DNA from: an uncultured Collinsella sp.
Lineage (GTDB): Bacteria; Actinomycetota; Coriobacteriia; Coriobacteriales; Coriobacteriaceae
Direction: 5' to 3'
Assembly (NCBI GenBank): GCA_900754745.1
Contig: CAAEEB010000068.1
Span: forward strand, 1 to 61,141
DNA length: 61,141 bases
Notes under the pieces: generated by a model
The model's database searches: none
Told to the model about the DNA's origin: nothing
Seen by the model: only the letters and a program-made list of their open reading frames with translations
Part shown: positions 30,755-40,089 of the stretch, one piece after another
How positions within the stretch are numbered: position 1 is the first letter of the stretch
How the letters are laid out: each line of letters opens with the position of its first letter
Made by a program: the position numbers and the translations under genes

Positions 30755-33346
30755 TTACTTATCGGCAGCCGCCTTTTTGGTTGTCGATTTCTTGGCCGTC
30801 GTCTTTTTGGCGGTCGTCTTTTTAGCGGTCGTCTTCTTCGCAGCCGTGGTCTTCTTCGCCGCGGTCGTCTTGGTTGTGGTCTTGCGGCCGCGGGCGGGCT
30901 TCTTCTCCTTGGTCGGGCAGTCCATGTTGACGCAAATTCGCCACGGACCGCGCGCCGTGTTGACCACCACGATGGGAGCACCGCACTCGGGGCAGGTCTC
31001 GCCCGTCGCCTCGAGCTTGCCGCGCGCCGGCAGCGGATAGCTCACGCCGCAGTCATCGTAGTTGGTGCAGCGGATAAAGCGCTTGCCGCTTTTCTCGCTC
31101 TTGTGCGCGATTAGGTCGCCATGGCGTCCGGCCTCGGCGCACACCTTGCACTCGCCCACCTTAAGGTCAGGCTCGTAGTTGGTGGGGCACGTGGGGTTCA
31201 CGCAAATCTCGAAAGCCTTCTGGCGGAACGGCTGACACTTGATGCGCGGCGCGCCGCACTCGGGACACACGGCCGCCTCGCCCTCGAGCGGGCTCACCTT
31301 GACGCCGCTCGGCACCGGATAGGTCACGTCACAGTCGGGCCAACCCATGCAGCCAATGAAGCTGCCACGGGTCTTGGCGCTCGTCTTCATAACCAGGTCC
31401 TTGCCGCACTTGGGACAGCTGCCCACACGCGCGTCGGCCGTGACGGCGTCGCTGATGGCGTCGCCCAGCTCCTGCGTGTGCTTGAGCAGCTCATCGAGCA
31501 CGCCGGCCAGCAGCGCGCGCGAGTGCGTCACGACATGCTCTTCGGTATCCTCGCCGCGCTCCACACGGGTCATGTCGCCGTCGAGCTCGCTGGTCATATC
31601 GGGGCTCGTGATGCGCGGGGCAAACTGCGTCAGCGCATCGATGATGGCGATGCCCAGCTGGCTCGGCTCCACGGGATCGTTTTTGAGGTAGCGCACGGCA
31701 TACAGGCGCTCGATGATGCTCGCGCGCGTGGACTTGGTGCCCAGGCCGCGCTTCTCCATCTCCTGCACGAGCTTGCCCTGGCTGTAGCGCGCGGGCGGCT
31801 CGGTCTGCTTGGCCTCGAGCTTAATGTCGAACACATCGACCGTATCGCCTTGCTCCAGCGGCGGCATCTGCTCGTCGCGCTTAAGGCCGTACGGGTAGGC
31901 CTCGCGGAAGCCCGGGGTCACGAGCACGTCGCCCGAGGCCACAAACGGCTCGCCGTTGACGTCGAGCTCGAGCTTGGTGTTCTCGATGGTCGCGGGGCCC
32001 ATGAGCGTCGCCAGGAAGCGACGGGCGATAAGGTCGTAGAGCTTGCGCTGGCCGCCGTCGAGCGTGGACGGATCGCCCTCGCCCGTGGGATAGATCGGAG
32101 GGTGGTCGGTGGTCTCAACCTTGCCGCGCGTGGGCTTCATGGGACCGGCGAGCACCTTTTTGCACACGGGCGCCAGCGCCGGGTTGATCTTTGCCAGGTC
32201 GCTCACCACGGCGCCCAGGTCGAGCGTCGCGGGGTACACGGTGTTGTCGACACGCGGGTAGCTGATGAGACCCGCCATGTAGAGGGATTCGGCGATGCGC
32301 ATGGTACGCGCAGGCGAGATGCCCTCGGCCGCGGCGGCAGCCTGCAGCGAGGTCGTCGCAAATGGCGTGGGCGGCTGCTGCTTGCGCGAGCGCTTGGTCA
32401 CCGCAGCGACGGTTGCCGTCGTGGCGCCGTCGACGTGGCCGTACGCCGTCTCGGCGGCATCTTTGTCGGTAAAGCGCGCCGTCTTGTGCGCGATCTTAAA
32501 GCGATCGTCCTCGGCAGCGCCCTGCGCGGCACCCATGCCGCGAATCTGCCAATAGTCCTCGGGCACAAACGCCATGCGCTCGCGCTCGCGCTCGACCACC
32601 AGGGCAAGCGTCGGCGTCTGCACGCGGCCGGCAGAGCGCACGTTGCCAAAGCCGCCAAACTTGGCGAGCGTCAGATAGCGCGTGAGCACCGCGCCCCAAA
32701 TGAGGTCGATGTGCTGGCGGCTCTCGCCGGCGTCGGCCAGGTTCTGGTCGAGCGAGACGAGGTTATCGAAGGCCTGCGTGATCTCGGCCTTGGTAAACGA
32801 AGAATACTGGGCGCGGGCAACCGGCAGGTCCGGCGCCACCTCGCGCACCTTGTTGAGGGCGTCCGAGCCGATCAGCTCGCCCTCACGGTCGAAGTCCGTG
32901 GCGATGATAACGCTGTCGGACTTTTTGGCGAGGTTTTTGAGCGAACGAATGAGCTCCTTCTCGGCCGGCAGCTTAATGACGGGCGCCCAGGTGAGGTACG
33001 GCAGGCTCTCGAGCTTCCAGCCCTTGATGGAGATACCGTCGGCAAGGAACGGCTTGCGCTTGGTGTCGTAGGGCGGACGGGCTAGACCGTCGGGCATATC
33101 GGCCGGCAGCATCTCTCCGTCCTCGGTCACCGAATACCAACCCAGCTTTTTATCGAACAGCACGCTGTCGCAAAAATCGGGCGCCAGGATGTGACCGGCC
33201 AGGCCGATGGTCACGCACTCCTCGCCCTTCCACTCAAAACGGTAGATGGCGGTGTTGTACACCTTGTCCTTTTTGGGTTTGCCCGTGGACAGACGCTCGG
33301 CAATCTGACGCGCGGCGTCGTTTTTCTCTGCGATGATGAGCTTCAA
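30755..33346 (-). CDS. topA: Type IA DNA topoisomerase with C-terminal zinc ribbons and lysine-rich tail
   Basis: The 863-residue enzyme relaxes negative supercoils. The Toprim domain opens with KLIIAEKNDAARQIAERLS and carries IIATDFDREGELIG. The catalytic Tyr is in GLISYPRVDNTVYP. The overall pattern is the archaeal/TopIII-like branch of TopA. From about residue 650 there are zinc ribbons (CPKCGKDLVMK, CPECGAPRIKC, CTNYDDCG, CPECGAPIVVV). The last 35 residues are a histone-H1-like run of AKKTT repeats, as in mycobacterial TopA. Translation starts at a TTG with GGAG six bases upstream. The gene is a single unit on the minus strand; whether another topA exists elsewhere is not known. Confidence 0.9.
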   Translation of the reverse strand: MKLIIAEKNDAARQIAERLSTGKPKKDKVYNTAIYRFEWKGEECVTIGLAGHILAPDFCDSVLFDKKLGWYSVTEDGEMLPADMPDGLARPPYDTKRKPFLADGISIKGWKLESLPYLTWAPVIKLPAEKELIRSLKNLAKKSDSVIIATDFDREGELIGSDALNKVREVAPDLPVARAQYSSFTKAEITQAFDNLVSLDQNLADAGESRQHIDLIWGAVLTRYLTLAKFGGFGNVRSAGRVQTPTLALVVERERERMAFVPEDYWQIRGMGAAQGAAEDDRFKIAHKTARFTDKDAAETAYGHVDGATTATVAAVTKRSRKQQPPTPFATTSLQAAAAAEGISPARTMRIAESLYMAGLISYPRVDNTVYPATLDLGAVVSDLAKINPALAPVCKKVLAGPMKPTRGKVETTDHPPIYPTGEGDPSTLDGGQRKLYDLIARRFLATLMGPATIENTKLELDVNGEPFVASGDVLVTPGFREAYPYGLKRDEQMPPLEQGDTVDVFDIKLEAKQTEPPARYSQGKLVQEMEKRGLGTKSTRASIIERLYAVRYLKNDPVEPSQLGIAIIDALTQFAPRITSPDMTSELDGDMTRVERGEDTEEHVVTHSRALLAGVLDELLKHTQELGDAISDAVTADARVGSCPKCGKDLVMKTSAKTRGSFIGCMGWPDCDVTYPVPSGVKVSPLEGEAAVCPECGAPRIKCQPFRQKAFEICVNPTCPTNYEPDLKVGECKVCAEAGRHGDLIAHKSEKSGKRFIRCTNYDDCGVSYPLPARGKLEATGETCPECGAPIVVVNTARGPWRICVNMDCPTKEKKPARGRKTTTKTTAAKKTTAAKKTTAKKTTAKKTTAKKSTTKKAAADK

Positions 33347-33400
33347 AAGAGGCTCCTATCTCGTGTCTCTGCGGCTACGCCCGCCCGTATGGCGGCCGAT

Positions 33401-34084
33401 TTACGCCCTTGCTTGCTCGATCTGCCCGATGAGCCAATCGCACCAGGCATCCATGCCCTCGCCCTTGCGCGCGCTCACGGCAAACCGCGGCGCCTGCGGA
33501 TTGAGGTCATCGAGTGTCTTAGTATACCTATCCATGTCAAAATCGAAAGCTGGGGCCACGTCGACCTTATTGAGCAGCTGCGCGCCGGCGTGCTGGAAAA
33601 TGCCCGGGTACTTGATGGGCTTGTCGTCGCCCTCGGGCACCGAGAGAATCATGATGGACAGGTTCTCACCCAGGTCAAAGTCGACCGGGCAGACCAAGTT
33701 GCCCACGTTTTCGATAAAAATGACGTCGATGTTCTCCAGACCGACGGCCTGATCGAAGGCGTCGACGGCCTCCATGATCATGTTGCCCTCGAGGTGGCAC
33801 AGGCCGCCCGTGTTGATCTGGATGGCGGGCATGCCGGCTTCCTTCATGGTAATGGCGTCGACGTCCGAGGCGATATCGCCCTCGATGACGGCGCAACGCA
33901 GGCCCGCCTTGTCGCGCAGGCGCTCGTTGGTGCCCAAAATCGTGGTGGTCTTGCCCGAACCGGGGCTCGACAAGACGTTAATCACATAGGTGTTTGTCTC
34001 TTTAAATCGCTGACGCAGCTGATCTGCCAGACGCTCATTGCGCGACAGAATCGGCGACGCGATATCAATCGTCTTCTCGGCCAT
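33401..34084 (-). CDS. hypB: Hydrogenase/urease nickel incorporation GTPase HypB
   Basis: The 227-residue SIMIBI-class GTPase has P-loop NVLSSPGSGKTTTILGT, switch region VIEGDIASDVDAITMK, the metal-site INTGGLCHLEGNM with Cys and His, FIENVGNLVCP and the NKVD specificity motif. It inserts nickel with HypA. The N-terminal CCGCGP or His-rich nickel-storage stretch of some HypBs is absent. hypA is 55 bases upstream on the same strand. No hydrogenase or urease structural gene is in the window, so the client is elsewhere. Confidence 0.95.
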   Translation of the reverse strand: MAEKTIDIASPILSRNERLADQLRQRFKETNTYVINVLSSPGSGKTTTILGTNERLRDKAGLRCAVIEGDIASDVDAITMKEAGMPAIQINTGGLCHLEGNMIMEAVDAFDQAVGLENIDVIFIENVGNLVCPVDFDLGENLSIMILSVPEGDDKPIKYPGIFQHAGAQLLNKVDVAPAFDFDMDRYTKTLDDLNPQAPRFAVSARKGEGMDAWCDWLIGQIEQARA

Positions 34085-34139
34085 ACTTAGCGCTCCTTAC
34101 TTTGGCCCCTTTATACCCCATCACCAGATGGCTAGCGGG

Positions 34140-34496
34140 CTAATCGTCGGGGGTTTCGATTTCGATACTTGCGATGTCGAGCTCGCGACCGTGCAGCAGG
34201 CGCACGTTGGCGCCGCCACACTGGGGACAGCGACAATGAAAGCGATCATGCTCGAAAACCTCGCCGCAATCCAGGCACTCGCTTTGCGGATGGACTTCCT
34301 CCACGGCAAGCTTGCAGCCGCGCGTGAGCGGGTCCTCGTCACGAAACGTCTCCCACGCAAAGTCGAGCGCCTCGCGCACGACCTCGGTCATATCCCCGAT
34401 ACGCAGCGTAACCAAAACGGCGCGCGAGGCCCCCGCCCCACGCGCCGCGCGAATCACTGTATCGAGTATGCCGTTGACAATGCCAACCTCGTGCAT
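34140..34496 (-). CDS. hypA: Hydrogenase/urease nickel metallochaperone HypA
   Basis: The 118-residue protein begins MHEVGIVNGILDTV, with the nickel-binding His2, and has the zinc site CLDCGEVFEHDRFHCRCPQCGG near residues 74-95. It hands nickel to the hydrogenase precursor together with HypB, encoded next. It follows tatC by six bases, so the order tatA-tatC-hypA-hypB suggests cotranscription of Tat export and nickel-enzyme maturation genes. Confidence 0.93.
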   Translation of the reverse strand: MHEVGIVNGILDTVIRAARGAGASRAVLVTLRIGDMTEVVREALDFAWETFRDEDPLTRGCKLAVEEVHPQSECLDCGEVFEHDRFHCRCPQCGGANVRLLHGRELDIASIEIETPDD

Positions 34497-34502
34497 ACCG
34501 AT

Positions 34503-35294
34503 TTACTCCTCGTCGTCCTCATCGTCCGAGAACAGGTCCAGACGACTCACAAACAAGCCCTCTTTGCCCTCGCGCGCGGTAATGACCACACGGGCGATGG
34601 CGAGCGAAATCTCGTAGAGCGAGAGCAGGGCGCCGTACATAAGGCCCAGGGTGACGGGCGAGCCGTCGGGCGTAATCACAGCCGAACCCACGAGCAGGCC
34701 AACGTATACATAGCGCCAGGCGCTGCGGAAGGCCGCATAGGACACGATATGGAAGACGGACAGGTAGAAGATGATGAGCGGCAGCTCAAACGCCACACCA
34801 AAGCCGATCATAAAGAGCAGCTCCATGCTGACGTAGTTCTCCAGATCGGGCAGCGCCGTAGCGACGGCCGAGGTCTCGCCGATGAGCCACTCAAAGCCCG
34901 CGGGAATGATAATGAAGTAGCAAAAGATTGCGCCCAGGAAGAACAGCACCGTCGAGGCGAGCACCGTGGGCACGACCCACTTGCGTTCGTTGGGGCGAAG
35001 CGCCGGCAGGAAAAACGCCAGAATCTGCCAGATGATCATGGGCGTGCACATGACCACGGCCATCTTGATGGCCAGCGAGAAGCGCAGGCCAAAGCCGCCG
35101 AGCGTGGTGGTAATGTAGAACTTACCTTCCGGCACAAAGGAGCGAATGGGGTCTTCCAAGATATCGAGCACCACGGGCGTGGCGAAATACAGCACGATGG
35201 CTGCGGCAAACACCGATACGACCACGATGGTCAGACGGCGACGGAGTTCTCCCAGGTGATCGAAAAGCGGCATTCGCGCAGGTCCGATAGGCAT
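34503..35294 (-). CDS. tatC: Twin-arginine translocase subunit TatC
   Basis: The 263-residue protein has six membrane segments and the TatC signature MPLFDHLGELRRRLTIVVVS near the start, with FIGFGVAFELP-like FMIGFGVAFELPLIIFYL later. It forms the receptor for folded proteins with RR signal peptides. The start overlaps the TatA stop (TAATG), so the two are translationally coupled. The C-terminus is acidic (SDDEDDEE). Confidence 0.95.
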   Translation of the reverse strand: MPIGPARMPLFDHLGELRRRLTIVVVSVFAAAIVLYFATPVVLDILEDPIRSFVPEGKFYITTTLGGFGLRFSLAIKMAVVMCTPMIIWQILAFFLPALRPNERKWVVPTVLASTVLFFLGAIFCYFIIIPAGFEWLIGETSAVATALPDLENYVSMELLFMIGFGVAFELPLIIFYLSVFHIVSYAAFRSAWRYVYVGLLVGSAVITPDGSPVTLGLMYGALLSLYEISLAIARVVITAREGKEGLFVSRLDLFSDDEDDEE

Positions 35295-35878
35295 TACTCA
35301 TCGCCTCCCTTCGGGGCAGCGGCTGCGGCATCGTCCTCGGCCTCGAGCTCGCGGGCGAGCTGGTCGACGACGGCCTTGCGCTTGCGGGGACGACGGGCGT
35401 AGAGGTCAGCCGTCGTGGGCTCTGCCGGCTCGGGCTCGGGCTCCGGCTCTGCAGCAGGCTCGGACTCGACGGCGGCATCGGCAGACCCGGCGTCGGCACC
35501 CTCGGCTTCAGTCTCCTCGGCAGCATCCTCGCCCTTGGCGGCACCCTCGCTTGCGGCCTTCTCGGCGGCAAGACGGGCGCGACGCTCGGCAAAGGTCTCC
35601 TTCTTTTCGGGCGCAGTCGTCTCGGCGGCATCCTCGTCCGCATCGGAATCGTCGTCGGTCGCAGCAGCCTTCTTGGGCTTGACCGGGGCCGACGCGGCCT
35701 CGCTCACCGGATCGATAATCTCGGACTGAACAACGGCCGTCATCTTTTCCTGCGTCTCGCGGAACTGACGGATGGCACGGCCGATCGTGCGGCCCATCTG
35801 CGGGAGCTTATCCGGGCCAAACAGCAAAAAGCCGAAGACCACGATGATCGCGAGCTCACCCTCTCCAATACCAAACAC
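35294..35878 (-). CDS. tatA: Twin-arginine translocase subunit TatA/TatB with long acidic tail
   Basis: From a GTG at 35878 the product begins VFGIGEGELAIIVVFGFLLF and continues GPDKLPQMGRTIGRAIRQF, the single membrane helix plus amphipathic helix of TatA/TatB. TatA proteins are usually 60-100 residues; here the tail extends to 194 residues, rich in Ala, Glu and Pro, ending in a basic RRPRKRKAVVDQ helix. The tail length is more like TatB; with no second homologue in view it may do both jobs. GGAGG five bases before the GTG decides the start. Confidence 0.88.
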   Translation of the reverse strand: MFGIGEGELAIIVVFGFLLFGPDKLPQMGRTIGRAIRQFRETQEKMTAVVQSEIIDPVSEAASAPVKPKKAAATDDDSDADEDAAETTAPEKKETFAERRARLAAEKAASEGAAKGEDAAEETEAEGADAGSADAAVESEPAAEPEPEPEPAEPTTADLYARRPRKRKAVVDQLARELEAEDDAAAAAPKGGDE

Positions 35879-36031
35879 ACATACCTCCAAGGCTCGATGT
35901 GAGTCGAGCCCGCACCGCGCCATTCGGCCGGAACTCGTCTATTCATTCGGTCAAGTATAGCGCCCGGACGCCAAAACGTCCGAGCGCATCACAAACATAT
36001 GCCAAACGGCACGCCCTTTTGGGGGCAAAGA

Positions 36032-36346
36032 TTATGCAGCGGTGATCGAAATCTCCTGGTCGACACCCAACAGCTGAACCACGCGCATCACCGGGGGCTG
36101 CACATTGGTGCAGCTAAAGCGCTTGCCGTGGTCGACCGCGTGGTGCGCGGCGCCCACGAGCACGCCAATGCCCGTCGAATCGATGTAGCTCACCTGGGCA
36201 AAGTCGAGCTCAACGGCCTCGGTGGGCTGCTCGAGCGCCAGGTCGATGGCATTGCGCAGGCTATCGGCGTTAGAGATATCAATCTCGCCGGTGACCTTAA
36301 TGGTGTAGAGCTCTGACGTGGGGTTGGTGGAAATACCCAAATCCAT
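36032..36346 (-). CDS. STAS-domain anti-sigma-factor antagonist
   Basis: The 104-residue protein is a single STAS domain: LYTIKVTGEIDISNADSLRN, then AVELDFAQVSYIDSTGIGVL with the phosphorylatable Ser, and FSCTNVQPPVMRVVQLLGV. SpoIIAA/RsbV-like proteins bind an anti-sigma kinase unless phosphorylated. No partner kinase or sigma factor is adjacent, so the target lies elsewhere. Confidence 0.9.
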   Translation of the reverse strand: MDLGISTNPTSELYTIKVTGEIDISNADSLRNAIDLALEQPTEAVELDFAQVSYIDSTGIGVLVGAAHHAVDHGKRFSCTNVQPPVMRVVQLLGVDQEISITAA

Positions 36347-36397
36347 GTATACGCTCCTTTACGTATCGAAAGTGCGAATAGTACGGGAAGCCGCGCG

Positions 36398-37702
36398 TTA
36401 GGCGCGCTCGGCACGCGCAAGCTCGGCAGCGACAAGCTTAACGGCCAGCACCAGCACATCGAGCGCAGCCTCCAGGTCCTCGACCGTGGGATAGCTCGGC
36501 GCGATGCGGATGTTGGTGTCGCGCGGGTCCTTGCCATAGGGCCAGGTAGCACCGGCCGGCGTGAGCTTGACGCCCAGGTCGGCGCAAAGCGCGGCGACCT
36601 TTTGGGCCGAGCCCTCGGGACCATCGAAGCTTACAAAGTAGCCGCCGCGGGGGTGCGTCCAAGTGGCGCAGCCCGTGTCGCCCAAGCCCTCGGTGAGCTT
36701 GCGCTCGACGGCCTCAAAGCGCGGACGCAGGAACTCGGCATGCTTTTTCATGTGCTCCTTGACCGCCTCGATGGTAGGAAGGAAGCGCACGTGACGCAGC
36801 TGGTTGAGCTTGTCGGCGCTGATGAGGCCGGCCTTCAGGCGCTTAGAGAACTCGGCGATGACCGCGGGGCTCGCACCGATAAAGCCGATGCCGGCGCCCG
36901 GGAAGGTGATCTTGGACGTCGAGGCAAAGGCCACCACGCGGTCCTCGGTGCCCGCCGCGCGGGCGAGGTCAAAGATGTTGGCGAGCTCGTCGGTCTCGTC
37001 GTACAGGTCGTGCACGCAGTAGGCGTTGTCCCAGAAGATGCGGAAATCGGGCGCAGCCGTGGGCATCTCGACCAGGCGGCGCACGGTGTCCTCGCTAAAG
37101 GTAATGCCCGTGGGGTTGGAATACTTGGGCACGCACCAGATGCCCTTGATGGAATCGTCGGCGGCAACGAGGCGCTCGATCTCGTCCATGTCGGGGCCGT
37201 TGTCGGTCATCGCGACAGGGACATTCTCGATGCCCAGGTCGGCGGTGATGCCAAAGTGGCGATCGTAGCCGGGAACGGGGCACAGGAACTTGACCTTCTT
37301 GCCGTCGTGGGTGGCCTCGTAGGCGTCCCAGGGCTCGCTGCCGCACGAACCGCAGCGCCAGAACATGCCGGCGATGTCGTGCTCGATCAAAAGACTCGAC
37401 GAGCCCAGCACAAGCGTCTGCTCGGCGGGGCAGCCCAGGAACTCCCCTGCCAGCTTGCGTGCCGAGGGAATACCCTCGAAGCAGCCGTAGTTGGAGCAGT
37501 CGACGTTGCCGTCGTGCAGATCGGCATTAGCGTTGAGGATATCGAGCATGGGGCGCGAGATGTCCACTTGGGAGGGCGACGGCTTGCCGCGGGCCATATC
37601 GAGCGCCAGGCCCTTGGCCTTGACCTCGGCGACCTCGGCCTTGAGCGCCTCGATGGCGGCATCGAGTTCGGTGGTTTCCATCTTCTGGTAGATCGTCTGC
37701 AT
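36398..37702 (-). CDS. Aspartate aminotransferase, type Ic (MocR-like aminotransferase family)
   Basis: This 434-residue PLP enzyme shows ALDMARGKPSPSQVDISRPM near the start, the NPTG-type cofactor motif YSNPTGITFSEDTV, the Asp/Tyr pair IFWDNAYCVHDLY, and the Schiff-base Lys in FASTSKITFPGAGIGF. The pattern matches the small subfamily of bacterial aspartate aminotransferases discovered in actinobacteria and some pathogens. It would interconvert aspartate and oxaloacetate with 2-oxoglutarate. AAAGG precedes the ATG. It is monocistronic. Confidence 0.85.
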   Translation of the reverse strand: MQTIYQKMETTELDAAIEALKAEVAEVKAKGLALDMARGKPSPSQVDISRPMLDILNANADLHDGNVDCSNYGCFEGIPSARKLAGEFLGCPAEQTLVLGSSSLLIEHDIAGMFWRCGSCGSEPWDAYEATHDGKKVKFLCPVPGYDRHFGITADLGIENVPVAMTDNGPDMDEIERLVAADDSIKGIWCVPKYSNPTGITFSEDTVRRLVEMPTAAPDFRIFWDNAYCVHDLYDETDELANIFDLARAAGTEDRVVAFASTSKITFPGAGIGFIGASPAVIAEFSKRLKAGLISADKLNQLRHVRFLPTIEAVKEHMKKHAEFLRPRFEAVERKLTEGLGDTGCATWTHPRGGYFVSFDGPEGSAQKVAALCADLGVKLTPAGATWPYGKDPRDTNIRIAPSYPTVEDLEAALDVLVLAVKLVAAELARAERA

Positions 37703-37851
37703 GGGTGCGACCTTTCGCGAAGCGGTACGTTGCAGTTCGTCTAAGTATAGACCGCCACCGCCGCAACGTTATGAAGCCGTGATAGATTAAGTCCATCGCA
37801 ATAAATTACGAATCGCCGCGCATGCCGGCGTGGGACGCCCAAGGAGGCACT

Positions 37852-38106
37852 ATGGAGTATGGATCGTTCCAGGCCGAGGAATTCGGCGACCTGCAGCGCC
37901 TGGTCGACGGACTGTTTTACGATCGCCACGCCATCGACCGCCTGGATCTGATTGTACAGGCCGAGATTTTGGACCTGGCGCCCGACCTCATGGAGATTGT
38001 CAACCTGCTACCGCCCGGCTATTACGACCGCCAGTCACTTTGCGACCAGCTCAACTCGGCCCTTGCCGCCCACGGCTGGGGCGCCGTCTACGGCACCGTG
38101 GAATAA
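37852..38106 (+). CDS. Small conserved-looking hypothetical protein
   Basis: The 84-residue acidic protein starts MEYGSFQAEEFGDLQRLVDG at 37852 with AAGGAGG upstream. Predicted helices dominate (LDLIVQAEILDLAPDLMEIV); the motif LLPPGYYDRQSLCDQLNSAL recalls small helical adaptor proteins, but I recognise no family. It is a lone plus-strand gene and ends one base before a palindromic repeat. Confidence 0.7.
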   Translation: MEYGSFQAEEFGDLQRLVDGLFYDRHAIDRLDLIVQAEILDLAPDLMEIVNLLPPGYYDRQSLCDQLNSALAAHGWGAVYGTVE

Positions 38107-38107
38107 G

Positions 38108-38140
38108 CCTAGTCATTGGGGACGTTCTTAAACGACCAGT
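38108..38140. repeat. CCTAGTCATT-type palindromic repeat, third copy
   Basis: CCTAGTCATTGGGGACGTTC at 38108-38127 is identical to the copy at 28230. The right arm is AACGACCAG, where two T-to-C changes keep pairing as G-U in a minus-strand RNA, which hints that the minus-strand transcript fold is what is kept. Confidence 0.7.
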
Positions 38141-38151
38141 TGAGGGGCTGT

Positions 38152-38377
38152 GTGCAAAAAATGGCAAATATGAGTACTGTTACCTTTTTAGTGGCAGCGA
38201 TTTTGGATCAAAATCTGCTTATTTAACTCCACAAGGCCTGTTCCGAACGAACTCCTCGATTTCTTTCAATCCGGAGTCGGCTCGTTAATGTACAGAATAC
38301 ATTTATTTGTTCATTATTTTTCGCACATAAAATGAAACGCCGTTTGTGACAGTACTCACAAACGGCGTTTTTTGCAC
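38152..38377. mobile_element. MITE-like inverted-repeat element, copy 2
   Basis: The left end (38152-38179) differs from that of copy 1 at one base of 28, and is followed by CTGTTAC-N7-GTGGCAG with the same small hairpin. The right end (38350-38377) reads CAGTACTCA and then TTTTTTGCAC, with altered middle bases. The interior of about 170 bases has little similarity to copy 1. The right end forms its own 15-bp perfect hairpin: AAACGCCGTTTGTGA (38335-38349) with its complement (38356-38370), loop CAGTAC, followed by TTT, so it could act as a terminator. No gene is seen inside; the rest of the gap up to 38463 is also empty. Confidence 0.68.
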
Positions 38378-38463
38378 ACGGGGGTGTCTGACGGGTAGCC
38401 AATACCGCCCGGGTCCGCGTTTTGACCGCACCCAAAACGGATCTGGTACCTATTATTACGCCC

Positions 38464-39822
38464 TTACTCGTCCTTGAGCGCGGGGTGCTTGCAGACCACG
38501 CTCATGTAGATCATGCCGAGCACGGCAGCGGTGACCGAACCGGCAAGGATGGCGGCCTTGGCAGCCAGAACCTCAAACTGGGCCGTCGGGAAGGCAAGGC
38601 CGCTGATGAGAATCGACATGGTAAAGCCGATGCCGCCCAGAATGCCCACACCGGCAATCATGTGCCAGTTGACATTGTGCGGCAGCTCGCAGACCTTGAG
38701 CTTGACCAAGGCGAACGTCATGCCAAAGATGCCGATCGGCTTGCCCAGCAGCATGCCAAAGTACACGCCGAGCGTCACCGGGTCGGTGAGCAGCGTGCTC
38801 ATGTCCACGCCCACCAGGCGAACCTGTGCGTTGACGAACGCAAAGATCGGCAGAATCACAAAGTTGACCGGCGTGGAGATCAGACGCTCCATGCGGATGA
38901 GCGGCGGGGTCACGCGGTGCATGACGCGCTCGACCTTGGTAGTCGAGACGGTAAAGTCATGCTGGCCCAGGATGTGTGCCTCGTCATCGTAGCGCTCATC
39001 GAGCAGCGGCAAGCACTCGCCCAACCAATCGGTGAGGCTATCGAGCTTGACGCCGCACTTGGCCGGAATGGTAAAGGCCAAGATGACGCCGGCGAGCGTA
39101 GCGTGCACGCCACTCTTGAACATGCAGAACCACAACAGCAGACCCAGTACCGAATACGGGGCAAGGCGGTAATGCTGCGTCTTGTTGAGCCACACGAGCG
39201 CGCAGGTCACAAGCGCGGCGGCGCCCAACCAAAACGGATTGGGGCTCTGACCGTAGAAGATGGCGATGGCGGCGATGGAGATGAGGTCGTCGGCGATAGC
39301 GAGCGTCGAGAAGAACACGCGCACGCCGTTGGGCACGCGGTTGCCCAAAAGCGACAGCACGCCCAGCGCAAAGGCAATATCGGTTGCCATGGGGATGGCC
39401 CAACCGTTGTGGGCGCCGGCATGGTTAAAGATCAGGTAGATGCAGGCGGGAACGACGACGCCGCCCACGGCCGCCAGCATGGGAAGCATGGCCTGACGCG
39501 GATTCTTGAGCTCGCCGACCGTCATCTCGTACTTAAGCTCAATGCCCACCAACAAAAAGAAAATCGCCATGAGGAAGTCGTTAACGAAAAGCTCAACGGT
39601 GAGACCGGCCGTAAGGTTGCCCAGACCCACATACAGCGGGGTCTCCAAAAAGTGATGGATGGCCTCGTAGGCATCGGTATTGGCGCAAATGACGGCGGCG
39701 ATGGCGGCGAAGACCATGACGGCGGCGGAAATCGTGCCGTTCTCGGCGATGCGCTCCCAGATATCGTGACGCTCAAAGCGCTTGCGCTCACGAACGTTGA
39801 ACAGCTGCTCAGTTGCTGCCAT
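38464..39822 (-). CDS. nhaA: Na+/H+ antiporter NhaA
   Basis: The 452-residue membrane protein has about 12 helices. The ion-binding region reads MATDIAFALGVLSLLGNRVP and FFSTLAIADDLISI, containing the two adjacent Asp residues; FFLLVGIELKYEMTVGEL and GIGFTMSILISGLAF are further family landmarks. It expels sodium in exchange for protons. AAAGGAG precedes the ATG. It is a single gene between two convergent or spaced units. Confidence 0.95.
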   Translation of the reverse strand: MAATEQLFNVRERKRFERHDIWERIAENGTISAAVMVFAAIAAVICANTDAYEAIHHFLETPLYVGLGNLTAGLTVELFVNDFLMAIFFLLVGIELKYEMTVGELKNPRQAMLPMLAAVGGVVVPACIYLIFNHAGAHNGWAIPMATDIAFALGVLSLLGNRVPNGVRVFFSTLAIADDLISIAAIAIFYGQSPNPFWLGAAALVTCALVWLNKTQHYRLAPYSVLGLLLWFCMFKSGVHATLAGVILAFTIPAKCGVKLDSLTDWLGECLPLLDERYDDEAHILGQHDFTVSTTKVERVMHRVTPPLIRMERLISTPVNFVILPIFAFVNAQVRLVGVDMSTLLTDPVTLGVYFGMLLGKPIGIFGMTFALVKLKVCELPHNVNWHMIAGVGILGGIGFTMSILISGLAFPTAQFEVLAAKAAILAGSVTAAVLGMIYMSVVCKHPALKDE

Positions 39823-40030
39823 GGGCGGCTCCTTTCACGGGATGGCTCCCGTCTTAAAAAAGCACGGCCCGCCCAAGTGGCGGCGCCGCGCTCTAACGTA
39901 TTACGCTTGCATCTAGCCTACCCTGCACGACAAGCGCGCAGGCGCGGCCGAAAAGCGGAACCACAGGTTGAACATTATTTGCTCAACGGCACGGGCACGC
40001 CTGTCCAAGAGACGATGCGGCGCCGTGCAC

Positions 40031-40070
40031 AAAAAACGACCGGAGCGCGGGGCGTCCGCGATCCGGTCGT
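40031..40070 (-). terminator. Intrinsic terminator of the pyrophosphatase gene
   Basis: On the minus strand ACGACCGG and CCGGTCGT flank a GC-rich loop and are followed by TTTTTTGTG, 20 bases after the stop codon. Confidence 0.92.
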
Positions 40071-40089
40071 GGCGTTTGGTCAACTAAAC

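Noticed and set aside
22356..38377. CRISPR array
   Set aside because: The repeated sequences are palindromic, few and unevenly spaced; no regular repeat-spacer pattern and no cas gene.
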